Positions 20,189 to 31,425 of a stretch of 64,000 bases of DNA are shown piece by piece. Numbering within the stretch: the stretch's first letter is position 1; each line of letters begins with the position of its first letter. The stretch is from the NCBI RefSeq assembly GCF_029931775.1, contig NC_079321.1, positions 6,417,001 to 6,481,000 of the forward strand, read 5' to 3'. Both the position numbers and the translations under genes were made by a program. This DNA comes from Euleptes europaea. Its lineage: Eukaryota > Chordata > Lepidosauria > Squamata > Sphaerodactylidae. The notes under the pieces are model-generated. The model saw only the letters and a program-made list of their open reading frames with translations. It made no database searches and had not been told where the DNA came from.

Positions 20189-21501
20189 TGTGAGAATTAT
20201 TTTCCTTCTTCTCCTCCAGTCCCACACCCGTATTCACCTCAGTGAGAAATAGGAGACAAGAGGCTTTTCAACTTAAACAGAGAAAACAGGGATGTTTATT
20301 AAAGAGAACTCACAGAGATTGGTTTTTAAGAAAAGGCAGAAATTTGAAGGGAAAACTCAAGTCAGATTTATATACACAAGATTGCTTCAGAGAAATAGCT
20401 GAGATGTTCCCTTTACTCAAGTTACTTTCAGTTCTCAAGCTTAGTTCTACCTCACAGAACTATTATTCAGACGTTCAGACTCTCAGTCTGTCATTCAGCT
20501 TCAGACTCTCTCTCTGTCCCCAGCCTAGCTCTCTCTGACTACCCCCCACCTTAGTGGTTGTAATCCTCCACACCTTCCTGCTACCGGAATAGCTCTACCT
20601 CAGAAACTCATTCCCCTTGTGACTTGAGAATGGGCCCTCAGTCTCTAACCCAGTTCTCACTCCTGTCACTCCCACAGGTTAGAAAAGGGCAAGAGTCCAG
20701 TAGCACCTTAAAGACTAACAAAAATATTTTCTGGTAGGGTATGAGCTTTCGTGAGCCACAGCTCACTTCTTCAGATACAGCTAGAATGTGAATCCATCTG
20801 TCTTTAAGTAGAGGAGAGTGAATTCAGACAAGCATTAGTATGTAAATGTTAACAGTATGTAAATGTGAATAGCAGGCGTGATGGGATTAGGTGTGGTATG
20901 CAGAAGAGTCTGTGATGTCCAGGGGAGAGATCTCTCCCCTGGACATCACAGACTCTTCTGCATACCACACCTAATCCCATCACGCCTGCTATTCACATTT
21001 ACATACTGTTAACATTTACATACTAATGCTTGTCTGAATTCACTCTCCTCTACTTAAAGACAGATGGATTCACATTCTAGCTGTATCTGAAGAAGTGAGC
21101 TGTGGCTCACGAAAGCTCATACCCTACCAGAAAATATTTTTGTTAGTCTTTAAGGTGCTACTGGACTCTTGCCCTTTTCTACTATTGCAGACAGACTAAC
21201 ACGGCTACCCACTGTGAATTAACTCCCACAGGTTGTGTGTGTCAATACCTCTGGCTTTCACTGAACCCTCAGGTTCACAGAGTTTAGTCTGGCTGCTTCT
21301 TCGCCTCTTCACTCAGCTCTGAATCTAACACAGCCTTCTCTGGCTGGTCCCAAGCTTCCACTACTTTCTCAGCCCTCCTGCCAGGCTGGGTCCCAAACTT
21401 CGAATGCTTTCTCTGTATCTCTCAGCACAGTGTCAGCTCTCTGGCTCCGCCCACTCTTTGCCTGTCATCTCTTGCTGCTGGTTGACCCCTTATCTGTCAC
21501 A
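20189..21501 (-). mobile_element. Fossil solo LTR (retrovirus or Gypsy-like), interrupted
   Basis: On the minus strand it opens TGTGACAG and closes TCTCACA (short inverted TG..CA ends), with a TTTAATAAACATCC polyadenylation-like block near 20295. About 760 bp of LTR is split by the inserted palindrome at 20681-21221. No internal genes are next to it, so it looks like a solo LTR. No matching short target duplication is visible. Age is moderate to old. Confidence 0.5.
20681..21221 (+). mobile_element. Family F insertion: perfect 500-bp palindrome plus 3' tail
   Basis: 20681-20930 is the exact reverse complement of 20931-21180 with no spacer (centre aggggagaga/tctctcccct). A 41-nt tail with cagactaacacggctaccc follows. 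It is flanked by a perfect 13-bp duplication ACTCCCACAGGTT at 20668-20680 and 21222-21234, so it inserted as a unit. Confidence 0.9.
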
Positions 21502-21532
21502 CCCTGGCTTTCAGAAGCAGAATGTTCAGGCA

Positions 21533-21745
21533 AAAGGGATAGAGCTGTGGCTCAGTGGCAGAGCATCTGCCTGGCATGCAGAAGGTCCCAGCCTCAATCC
21601 CCGGCATCTCCAGTTAAAGGGACATGGCAAGTAGGTGATAAGAAAGACCTCCGCCTGAGACCCTGGAGAGCAGCTGCCAGTCTGAGTAGACAATACTGAC
21701 TTTGATGGACCAAGGGTCTGATTCAGTATAAGGCAGCTTCATGAG
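21533..21745 (+). mobile_element. tRNA-SINE B, full length
   Basis: The head has A box tggctcagtggcag and B box-like ctcaatcccc. The tail ends gatggaccaagggtctgatt and aaggcagcttcatg. It serves as the reference copy for SINE B entries. Confidence 0.9.
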
Positions 21746-21988
21746 TTGTACAATAGGGTGTCTGAAAAGTCCCAGAGCACACATGGAACGTTCCTGCCGC
21801 CCTTTGGAGACTGCCATTATTCAGTCCTGCTTCAATTTACAATCCGAATCTCAGTGCGTTGGATCAAAAATAATCTTAAAATCAGTACGCCTTAGACAGT
21901 TGACTTCCCAGCACAACCTCCCAGTTCTTAAGCACGCTTACCTGAAAATAAGTAAGACTTATTCCGCTAGACAACTGTTGAGTGGTAA

Positions 21989-22355
21989 GAGGGGAAGGGC
22001 TGTGGCTCAGTGGCAGAGCATCTGCTTAGCATGTCAAAGGTCCCAGGTTCAATCCTCAGCATCTCCAGTTTAAAGGATGAGGTAGGAGGTGATGTGAAAG
22101 ACCTCAGCCTGAGACCCCGGAGAGCTGCTGCCAGTCTGAGCAGATTGTATTTGAAACATTCTCTAAATAAAGGTCGATCACAAACGATGAAAATGAAGCA
22201 AATACAATCAAGTCCTGGAAAACACAGGTGCATGCATTTCAGACAAGAAAAACAACAAAAGAATACTTCCGCATACATGGTGTGTCTGTTGACTTAATAA
22301 TACTGCCTTTGATGGACCAATGGTCTGATTCAGCATAAGGCAGCTACATGTGTCC
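21989..22355 (+). mobile_element. tRNA-SINE B with an internal insertion
   Basis: The SINE B body runs 21989-22145 and resumes at 22299-22355. About 153 bp of unrelated sequence (22146-22298) separates gagcaga from taatactg, where full copies read gtagacaatactg. Confidence 0.8.
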
Positions 22356-22449
22356 AACATCCTTCCCCGACCATTATATCACACCCTTCATGCTTAATCC
22401 CACACAGTCAGCCCAAATCACCTCAAGGACTCAAAACGAGTCAATATGT

Positions 22450-22898
22450 GGTATTCTGAGCTGATCTAAGAAAGTAAGGAAATATTAACTTAAATGAGCT
22501 TAGAAACATAACAGCCAGTGAATAGAAAACTATATATTGTTTTAGAAATATTATGAAAAAAATTAAATGAACTTAGAAATGCATGGTGGATATTTTATAA
22601 AAACTATAAACATAAATAATTATGGTCACATAAATTATGAAGATCTAATTCTTTAATCAGAAATATTAAGGCCAAATTATTAAGTTGTCTCTCTTTTCTG
22701 TTCTCCAACATCATATTATTTATAGTTAATATAGTCAAAGAAGGTTGGTGGAAGAGAATATTGCAAGATCATGTTAGCATGTATTTTTGACTAAGAGGTA
22801 ACAGTCTGTGTTGTGATTGTACGGCGTGTATATGTTAGATGTATTATGTTTGTTATTTGTAGGTATAAAAATAAAAGATTTCTCAAAAAAAAAAAAAT
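22450..22898 (+). mobile_element. Probable L1-type LINE 3' UTR with poly(A)
   Basis: AT-rich, noncoding sequence ends aataaaagatttctc followed by a run of 13 A. The form fits a squamate L1 3' end, but I have no ORF to prove it. Confidence 0.45.
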
Positions 22899-23517
22899 AC
22901 TTTGGGTGCTAACAGACCTAACCAGAGTTCTTCAACGACCAGTATCCTAACCCAACACTTCCCTATCAATAGCTTAAAATTTAGGTTTACAACAGAGATA
23001 CACATATACAGGAACACTTTATGTCATGTTTAGCATAGCCAGGGTTAACTTACATCTATCATATATCACCGGATCATACCTAAACAGGTTGCTTTATCAG
23101 AAACTCTATAGCACCTGTATACAGTCAGTATTCAAATACAGACTACAGTCTTCCATTCACTTCTCAAGGAAACCTGAACTCCAGCTATTAGGTTTCGTCC
23201 GAGCTACCTGATGCTGCCCGCTAATGTTCCAGTTTACAGGGGATCAGCATCTCCCTGAGTTTCGGCCTCAAGCCCTCCACACAGGCAGGACAGACCAGTT
23301 GCAACAGAACAGCAGAAGTGCGGCAAAGAATGCCTTGTACCACACACACCATCTGTGAGGGAGACAGACAAGTGAGATCTGGAGGTTTAGTCAATTCCCC
23401 CAATACAAAACCAATGGTCACTCTGACAAATTTATTGATTTCAGCAACACTTCCGAAACTACGAACCAGGGACCATGGCGGGGTCCGCACATCATTTGGG
23501 GGAGCAAACACGCTGGG

Positions 23518-23826
23518 AGAGCCAATGGTGTGTAATGGTTAAGAGCGGAGCTTTGGAGTGGTGGACTCTAATCTGGAGAACCAGGTTTGATTGCCCACTC
23601 CTCCACATGAGTGGCGGAGGCTAATCTGGTGAGCCGGGTTGGTTTCCCCACTCCTACACATGAAGCCAGCTGCGTGACCTTAGGCTAGTTGCAGCTCTCT
23701 TAGAGCTCTCTCAGCCCCAACTACCTCACAGGGTGTCTGTTGTAGGGAGGGGAAGGGGATTGTAAGCTGGTTTGAGTCTCCCTTAAGGTAGAGAAAGTCG
23801 GCATATAAAAAACCAACTCTTCTTTC
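23518..23826 (+). mobile_element. CORE-SINE A, full length
   Basis: Head gagccaatggtgtgtaatgg to tail aaaccaactcttctttc. Confidence 0.88.
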
Positions 23827-23871
23827 TCAGGACAGAGAGTAAGCTGATATGAGAGACAGAGCCCTCTATGG

Positions 23872-24054
23872 CAGGGGTGTCAAATATACAGTCCACTGGC
23901 CAGATCCAGCCCCATGAGAGCTCTTATCCACCCGTAAGCCAGTTGAGGCAGCCACCCCACAACTCTCAATATGGGCTGGTGAGGCATGGCCTGGCCTGAC
24001 CAAGTGAATTTACGTCATATCTGGCCCTCGTAACAAATGAGTTCAAGACCCCTG
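23872..24054. mobile_element. hAT-type MITE, CAGGGGTGTC family
   Basis: It starts CAGGGGTGTCAAAT and ends GACCCCTG, flanked by near-identical 8-bp repeats CTCTATGG (23864-23871) and CTCTAAGG (24055-24062). The body matches 37201-37608. Confidence 0.8.
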
Positions 24055-24185
24055 CTCTAAGGTTTCTAGAAAGGGGGAGAAACTCTCTGCCTAAGGGGAA
24101 GGGGATGGAATCAGCGCCCCCCTTTCACTCCCGCAGCCACCATCATCCTCGGTCCTCTTGCTTCCAGATCATATGAAGTACGCAA

Positions 24186-24366
24186 CAAGCTTCCTTATAT
24201 TGAATCCAAGTCAGTATTGTCTATTCAGACTACCAATGGCGCTTTGGGGTCTTAGGTCAAGGTCTTTCACATCCCCTACTAATTGATCATTTTAGCTGGA
24301 GATGCCAGGGACAGAACCTGGAACCTTCTGCATGCCAAGCAGATGCTCTACCACTGAACCCCAACC
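24186..24366 (-). mobile_element. tRNA-SINE B
   Basis: The minus-strand head gttcagtggtagagcatctg and the tail are both present but degraded. Confidence 0.85.
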
Positions 24367-24487
24367 CATCACCTCAGAGCACTGGATAGAAAATCCTAAC
24401 TGGCAAAGTGGTACCAAAAGGTACATTATCAGCACAGTCACTTCAGATCCAAAACTGAATTGGGTTTCACTACTATCCAGGACAGTA

Positions 24488-24846
24488 TAAAAGGAAGTAT
24501 TTCTTCACACAACACACAGTTTAATTGTGGAACTCCCTGCCCCACGATGTGGTGATGGCTGCCAACTTGGAAGGCTTTAAGAGGGAAGTGGACATGTTCA
24601 TGGAGGAGAGGGCTATCCATGGCTGCTTGTCAAAATGGATACCAATCATGATGCATACCTATTCTCTCCAGGATCAGAGGAGAATGCCTATTATATTAGG
24701 TGCTTTGGAACACAGGCAGGACAATGCTGCTGCAGTCGTCTTGTTTGTAGGCTTCCTAGAGGCACCAGGTTGTCCATTGTGTGAACAGACTGCTGGACTT
24801 GATGGGCCTTGGCCTGATCCAGCAGGGTCTTTCTTATGTTCTTAAT
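24488..24846 (+). mobile_element. CR1 LINE 3' end (tail type gatgggccttgg)
   Basis: It opens with aaggaagtatttcttcacac and closes tttcttatgttctta. It encodes the remnant LWNSLPHDVVMAANLEGFKR of CR1 ORF2. Confidence 0.9.
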
Positions 24847-25273
24847 TGATTTCACCACTGAGGCAGACATGCTACTCTGCAATTATGAACTACTGCGGCG
24901 AACCACAGCTTTCAACCAAGCGTCCAGTTGCGTGGAATGCTGGTCTTTTTCTATTTCCATGTGCTACTCAAATTTGCTCTCAGGCCTTTCCCACTCCTGT
25001 CCAGCCGGACCGAAAAGTTAATAACCAAAAAGGTTAATAACCAGCTCCAGCGCAAAATACCTTCCAATCAAGGAAGATTAATTAGTGCTTGGGGTCAGGG
25101 CCTTTAGAGTTGTGGCCCTATAAAATCAGCTACCCTCCCATACTTGATAGATACCTTGATTTTTCAGGCTACACTACAGACATTCCAACCAGTTTATTAT
25201 TATTATTTTACTTAACCTTGCTTTTAAAGTGGACCTGAAGCCGACCTCACTGTGTTGTTTCGAAGACATGAGA

Positions 25274-25891
25274 GAAGGGGTCCCCAACCTTTTTGAGCCT
25301 GTGGGTACTTTTGGAATTCTGACATGGTGTGATGGGGGCAGCAACAAAATGTCTGCCATAAAATGGCTCCTGAAGAAGGCAGAGTCAGCCACGAAACAGA
25401 GCCTTGATTACTTACCATGAAGGCTCCTTCTCTCCTGAGGTGAAGGGAGTCTTGAGCAGTGGGGGTTAAGGAGTGCTTTCCCAGAAACAAGGTGTCCAAT
25501 AACCTGGTTCCTTTCCCTGAACTCTTTTTAAGAACAGTCAGAGAGGAGTGGGCTAATCCATCCTCTACAAAACAGGTGCCACCTAATATAAAGAAGCTGT
25601 ACGCTCTTGCACCACACGCCATGTCCATGCTCAAGGTACCCCTCGTAGATGCCCCAGTGGCTGACCTTCAGCCACAAAATGATCGCTGCAGCTTAACTTC
25701 AGTCACACAGTGAAGATCCTTGTCCTGTGGTGGCGGCTGCCAAAGCAACATTTTAAAAAATCTGTACAGCCAGTCAAATCTCCAAGAGCAAATCAGAAGA
25801 CTTGATGGGCAAATGCCCAACCCAAACCCATCCACTTCCTAAAAACACCAGAAAAGGTGTCAGCGGGCAACACGTTGGGGACCCCTGCACT
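25274..25891. mobile_element. hAT-type element, GGGGTCCCCAACC family
   Basis: Left end aggggtccccaacctttttg; right end cacgttggggacccctg. The body is about 590 bp. The left arm (ttggaattctgacatgg, atggctcctg) matches 57851-57930 and the right arm matches 58610-58666. Confidence 0.7.
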
Positions 25892-25976
25892 AGGGGATAG
25901 AGGCCTCCCTGAGACAACATGTGGCCTGCCTCGCAGATAGAAGGAGGCTATCTGACAAGTGGCCAACACTGACAAA

Positions 25977-26299
25977 GAAGGAAGAAGAGTTGGTTTTTTA
26001 TATGCCGACTTTCTCTACCACTTAAGGAAGAATCAAACCGGCTTACGATTCCCTTCCCTTCCCCCACCTCCACACAGACACCCTGTGAGGGAGGTGGGGC
26101 TGAGAGAGCTCTAAGAGAGCTGTGACTAGTCCAAGGTTACCCAGCAGGCTTTGTGTGGAAGAGTGGGGAAACAAATCCAGTTCACCAGATTAGCCTCCGC
26201 CACTCATATGGAGGAGTGGGGAATCGAACCTGGTTCTCCAGATCAGAGTCCACTGCTCCAAAACACCACTCTTTAACCACTACACTACGCTGGCTCTCC
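25977..26299 (-). mobile_element. CORE-SINE A, full length
   Basis: From gaagaagagttggtttttta to the head gagccagcgtagtgtagtgg on the minus strand. Confidence 0.9.
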
Positions 26300-26805
26300 A
26301 GGGAGGACTCAAGGGGTCAAGAAAATGTTAAAATGAACATGGGATCCCCAGTTTTACTAGCATTTGGAAATGCAGAGTTGCAGACTAGGTCGCCACACAC
26401 ACACATAAAACCCCTTCAGGCTTGACACAACTGAAATCTGTACACATTGGAAAAGCTTACATTCAACCTCTCCTTTCCGCAGGACAAAACCCACTCAATT
26501 CTCTCCTCCCATCTTCCTTTTAGTCTTTCCATTCCAAAATGTGCATGGCACTGCTGGATGTCGCCTTTCCTTTCCACCCTAGCATAATTTTCCCCACCAT
26601 GTGAATTTAAAAAACTCCCCACAACGTATGCCAAAATGCAACAGACTCTGAATTACATGGATGACTAAGCAGCCAAATAGTAAAGCCATAATGCAAAAGC
26701 CCAGCGGCTCCTTTCTCCTGACAGCCAGGTTGTCTGGAAAACTCACTCCCCACCCCACCCCCCATGTTGAACATCAGTTTGTTTGTTTTTTTAAGTTATT
26801 ATGTG

Positions 26806-26863
26806 CCCTGACCTGGGCGGCCCAGGTTAACCCAGTCTCATCAGATCTCAGAAGTTAAGCAGG
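26806..26863 (+). mobile_element. 5S rRNA-derived SINE, head fragment
   Basis: ccaggttaacccagtctcat and cagatctcagaagttaagca match the 5' half of 5S rRNA. It is truncated at the CR1 boundary. Confidence 0.7.
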
Positions 26864-27919
26864 AAGTTATTGTAGAGCTTGAAAAGAGCAACCAAAATGA
26901 TCATGGGACTAGAGCAACTGCCCTATGAGGAGCGGTTAAAATGCTTAGGGCTGTTTAGATTGGAAAGAAGGCGGCTGAGGGGAGACATGATCACAAGATT
27001 AGAAGAGACCACAAGGGCCATCCAATCCAACCCCCTGCCATGCAGGATCTCACAATCAAAGCACTCCCAACAGATGGCTATCCAGCCTCTGTTTAAAGAC
27101 CTCCAAAGAAGGGGACTCCACCACCCTCCGAGGCAGTGCATTCCATCGTTGAAAAGCCCTCACCGTCAGAAAGTTCTTCCTAATGTTTAGGTGGAATTGC
27201 CTTTCTCTTAGTTTAAATCCATTACTCCGTGTCCTAGTCTCTGGAGCAACCGAGAACAAGCTAGTTCCCTCGTCAACATGGCATCCCTTCAAATATTTAA
27301 ACATGGCTATCATGTCACCCCTTAAACTTCTCTTCTCCAGACTAAATAAACCCAGCTCCTTAAGTCTCTCCTCATAGGGCACGGATTCCAGACCGTTGAC
27401 CATTCTGGTCGCCCTCCTCTGGACACGCTCCTAGAGGAGGTCTATAAAATTATGCATGGTGTGGAGAGAGTGGACAGGGAAAAGCTTTTGTCCCTCCCTC
27501 ATAATACTAGAACATAGGGTCATCAGCTGAAGTTGGAGGGTGACAGATTCAAAACAGATAAAAGGAAGCATTTCTTCACACAATGCATAGTTAAATTGTA
27601 GAACTCCCTGCCCCAGGATGTGGTGATGGCTGCCAACTTGGAAAGCTTTAAGAGGGGAGCTGACATGTTCATGGAGGAAAGGAGTATTCATGACTACTAG
27701 TAATAACGGGTACTAGTCATGATGCATACCTATTCTCTCCAGGGTCAGAAGAGCATGCCTATTGTATTAGCTGCTGTGGAACACAGGCAGGATAATGCTG
27801 CTGCAGTCGACTTGTTTGTGGGCTTCCTAGAGGCACCTGGTTGGCCACTTGTGTGAACAGACTGCTGGACTTGATGGGCCTGGGTCTGATCCAGCAGGGC
27901 CTTTCTTATGTTCTTATTT
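26864..27919 (+). mobile_element. CR1 LINE 3' part, split by a second CR1
   Basis: The left piece 26864-26993 ([33 protein letters not shown]) continues at 27432 with aggtctataaaattatgcat and runs to the 3' end (cttatgttctta). Confidence 0.88.
26994..27431 (-). mobile_element. CR1-family LINE 3' end nested in another CR1
   Basis: The minus strand translates as [38 protein letters not shown] and [20 protein letters not shown], a different CR1 subfamily. It is oriented against its host element. Confidence 0.9.
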
Positions 27920-27929
27920 TAACCTTTGG

Positions 27930-27976
27930 GGCTGCTGTCAGTCAGCTGTGACTTGATGGCCCTTTCCACCAACAAG
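27930..27976 (+). mobile_element. BovB-type SINE tail fragment
   Basis: gtcagctgtgacttgatggc only. Confidence 0.5.
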
Positions 27977-28059
27977 TGATTAAGTGCTACACTGGAACAC
28001 AAGACTAAGTATCATGCAAAGAATCGTTTTAGTTTAAGAAGCAAGGGACACTGTATTTA

Positions 28060-28216
28060 GGTGGGTGGTGGTTTTTTAGGGAACTGTGAATTTTGTAACT
28101 TTTTTACTATATTAAGCAATTTTAACTGATGTGTAAGTGCTCTTTTGTATTTTTTTTCTCTTTGTATTTGTATGTTTTTTTCTTTTTATTATAAAAAATG
28201 AATCTTAATAAAGAAG
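28060..28216 (+). repeat. T-rich LINE-like 3' end
   Basis: T-rich sequence ends ttattataaaaaatgaatct and taataaag, like an L1-type 3' UTR. It is weakly supported. Confidence 0.35.
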
Positions 28217-28444
28217 CGGTATGTATTCAAAAGCCCTCCCGTGAATACAGAGTATTATGATAAAGGTAGGGGAAAATTTGATTATGTAGTAACAGTTCTG
28301 TTAATGAAAACAACAGGTCCCCTTAAGGAACACCACATTTTGGGTGACTTGAAAAAGACATGTGTTTGCAGCATCAAAAATTATATGGGAATCTCACAGT
28401 CCAGCACCAACTGCTCTGAAGACTCATTGTGGGTGTGGGTGTGG

Positions 28445-28656
28445 ATGTTCGTAAAGTGCGGTCAAGTCACAGCTGACTTACGGTGACCAGATAGGGTTCT
28501 TGAGGTAAGAGAAGTTCAGAGGTGGTTTCCCGTTGCCTGTCCCATGTAGTGACCCTGGACCTCCTTGGTAGTCTCCCATCCAAACACTAACCAAGGCCAA
28601 TCCTGCTTAGCTTCCAAGGCCTGATGAGATCGGGCTAGCCCAAGCTATCCAGATTA
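28445..28656 (-). mobile_element. 5S rRNA-derived SINE with BovB-like tail
   Basis: The minus strand reads tagcccgatctcatcaggcc and ggaagctaagcagg, matching 5S rRNA. It ends gtaagtcagctgtgacttga. This copy looks like a monomer. Confidence 0.85.
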
Positions 28657-29324
28657 GGGCGAAGCCTCCTAACTGCATTTTAAATATTAACGTGTTCTTT
28701 CCTGTTACCTATACGGAGACAGTTCAGTGGCTACAACTGAAGGAATCAATTTCACTTTCCCCAGCTTGCACACTAGAGATATATTTTCATCATGTTTAGG
28801 AAGGCAAACAGTCCAACAGGGTTGCTCTGCCCACAAGACAGCGGTATTTGCTACATTCTGCAGACTCCCTTTGGTCAACAGTGATGAAGAATTAACAGTA
28901 CTTAAATAAATAAAAGACAAGTTCATCTGTGGCCTCTTGCTGTTGCAACAACTTGAGCTTTTAATGATATATTATACCTGGAAAAAGAGGAGGTGGTAAC
29001 TCAGGATGGGATGCAAGGAAAAACCTAGATTTCTCTCTCCCTTCAAATAAAAAGACAACCCAACTTAAACACAAGTTTGGTAGCCAGAGCTTGGTTTATG
29101 GCAGTTCTCTAGTTAAAGAGAAACAGAGCCGATTCGCCACTCATTTAGAGAGGCCAAAGTGATTTAAAGTCCATTTTTAGGCCCAAACAGCTTCACACAA
29201 GTTTTCAGGGAATCCAATAGTTTTCTTCAGTAAGATTGAAACTGAAAGTAATTCATTCCATGAGGTATTCTGCCCTGAAAATTATGCTATCTTGCAAACT
29301 AGTTCTTGTAGCTTTATACTCTGT

Positions 29325-29593
29325 TTTGCCATCAAGTCACAGCTGACTTATGGCAACCCCATAGGGTTTTCAAGGCAAGAGAAGGTCAGAGATTACTTTC
29401 CATTGTCGGCCTCCACAGCACGACTCTTGTATTCCTTGGAAATCTCCCATCCAAATACTAGTCAGGGTCAGAGCTGAGAATGTGTGACTGGCCCAAGGTC
29501 ATCTAGCAAGCTTCCATGGCGTGAGTGGGGATTTGAACCTGGGTTTCCCAGCTCCTAGTCCAACACCTTAACCACTACACCATGCTGGCCCTT
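29325..29593 (-). mobile_element. SINE D: tRNA head, CORE, BovB-like tail
   Basis: Same structure as 8548-8806. The minus-strand head gccagcatggtgtagtggtt leads to the tail gccataagtcagctgtgact. Confidence 0.8.
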
Positions 29594-30003
29594 ATAATTT
29601 ATATTCGCTTGTTAAGATGTTTGAGGGTCATCATCATAGAAGCCAAAAAGGGTTTGTGTGGGGGGGGGGGATGCACCCCAAACTACGTATCTTGTCTTTC
29701 AGGAATGAAGTAAGTACAGCTCCTCCACTCACAATATGAAATGGGTAATACACAGTAAGAAGTACTGGAACTAAGAATCCCAGCCCAATGGGAGCCACAC
29801 GGTAATGGCAAAAGCATCCCTAAATTGCCTCATTTCTTTTACAATCTGTTTCAGAAACAATTTCACAGGAGTCTACGCTCCGGACAACTATCAAAAAGAA
29901 ATTTATTTTTCTTGCTGTCCCAAACAGATCACAGCTATCACACACACACACACAGAAACTCAGACAGGAGAATGTAATGGAGACCTGCCACATATATGTA
30001 CTA

Positions 30004-30073
30004 GTAGGTCTTGAAAACCCCTTGAGGTGGACTTCATGGGGTTGTCATGAGTCAGCTGTGATTCACTTTACCT
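30004..30073 (+). mobile_element. BovB-type SINE tail fragment
   Basis: cttgaaaaccccttgagg and tcatgagtcagctgtgattc blocks. Confidence 0.55.
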
Positions 30074-30249
30074 TTAGATCTGATCTTTACCTTTAGATCT
30101 GATCACCTATAAGTATCCACCCAAGACCATTTTCATGCACTACCAAAAGCAAAACAAACAAAACCTTCCAGCAATTGACTTGCCGCTGTGACCTGCCAGT
30201 GAGACAAACCTTTACTGAGCATCAAGAACAATATTAATTATAAGCAAAA

Positions 30250-30905
30250 ACAGATCTATAATTTAAAAGCCGCCTTTGCTCAACCCACCTGTCCCTGCTG
30301 AACGCCCAAATACAAGCGCTGTATTAACAAGAGCCCACATTAAGCTGTAATACTTACAAGTCGCAGCAAGGTACCAGCTACCAGATTATACAGGAAGGGG
30401 AGAGAGAGGCAAGTTGGCAGCAACCCCAGAAGAAACCCAATCCCTCCGATTACTCAGACACGGCCATCGTATCCATGCCTGATGACACTCCGCTCTCTCT
30501 CCTCCATCCTTTTTCTGATTGCCCTCTCCTAACTTTTCCCAAAAGGAGGAAGTGACTCTTTCACAAAAGAGTTGATAGGCGGACACCAGAGGAAAGGCCT
30601 GAAGGACTGATATTATCTCCGCCCTGCCCCAAACACTCATTCTTTTCCCTTTGACAGTCCATATGGTGGAAAGGAAAAAGAAGCACCTGCCAGAGAGACG
30701 CACCACATACATTTATGTTGTTATTCCTAAACCCACCTTTGTTTTGAAGCTCAGGTAACTGGGAACCAAGAGAGGGGGAGAAGCAAAATTGTCTAATTCC
30801 AGCTCCAGTTGAGTTGGCAGTACAAATCTATCATTTAAAAGGCACCTTTCCCCACTGGACGCTCAAATACAGGCGCTGTATTGACAAGAGCTGTTATTAA
30901 GGCAC
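30250..30905. repeat. Pair of direct repeats upstream of the AFTPH promoter
   Basis: 30250-30350 and 30826-30905 share atctat-atttaaaag, gctgtatt-acaagagc and cgcccaaataca-gcgctg-like blocks. The DNA between is unique as far as I can tell. Confidence 0.6.
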
Positions 30906-30927
30906 AAGAGGGAAACAAGGATTTAAG

Positions 30928-31425
30928 CTCCCCCCCCCTCCAAAATCTTATCCCACCCCACCATATTAATTGGGTAGGGGCTGGAGGGTCCTTTTGAGAG
31001 GTGGCTGTTGCAAGGGGGCTTTCCCTGTTTCCATGGGGGCCGAGGAGGGGCTGTCTGGGTCAGTCAATGGGGGCCCTCAAGTCCCCCTCCCCCTAAGTCC
31101 CCCCCCGCCGAGTGCTGCAGGGGCAGCTGGGAAGAGCCGTCTCCCCCTTGGTCCCCCGGCACTCTCTCATCTCAGGGCTGGATCCCCCCCTCTCCAAACT
31201 CTTATTCTCCTCCCCCCCCCCCCATTAATTGTGTAGGGTCTGGAGGGTCCTTTTGAGAGGTGGCTGTTGAGGGGGGGGGGCTTTCCCTGTTTCCATGGGG
31301 ACCGAGGAGGGGCCGCCCGGGTGAGTCCCTCCAAGCCCCCCTTCCCCCCCGCACAGAGTGCCGCAGGGGCAGCTGGGAAGCCCCCCCCCAGGCCCTCCTC
31401 ACCTCAGGGCGACTGCAGGGCCAGT
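30928..31425. repeat. Tandem duplication, unit about 250 bp, at the AFTPH CpG island
   Basis: Units 30928-31186 and 31187-31425 share ccttttgagaggtggctgtt, ctttccctgtttccatgggg, cgaggagggg and gcaggggcagctgggaag. Only the second unit keeps the donor-like cctgag/gtgagg; the first reads cctgag/atgaga. Confidence 0.8.

Larger units (their letters stand above)
12151..31402 (-). other. AFTPH: AFTPH intron 1 (5' boundary inferred)
   Basis: About 19 kb of intron lies between the AFTPH exon 2 acceptor and a donor-like site at 31402. It is filled with the SINE, LINE and MITE copies listed separately. In the stretches 13390-14040, 15340-16760, 18360-19100, 22900-23500, 26300-26800 and 28660-29320 I recognise no gene and no named repeat. 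Confidence 0.6.

Noticed and set aside
21533-21620. Genuine tRNA genes at SINE B heads
   Set aside because: The A and B boxes are present, but there is no proper anticodon or acceptor stem pairing and the units continue into SINE bodies.
23221-23511. 96-codon minus frame in AFTPH intron 1 as an exon
   Set aside because: No similarity I recognise and no matching splice phase with AFTPH.
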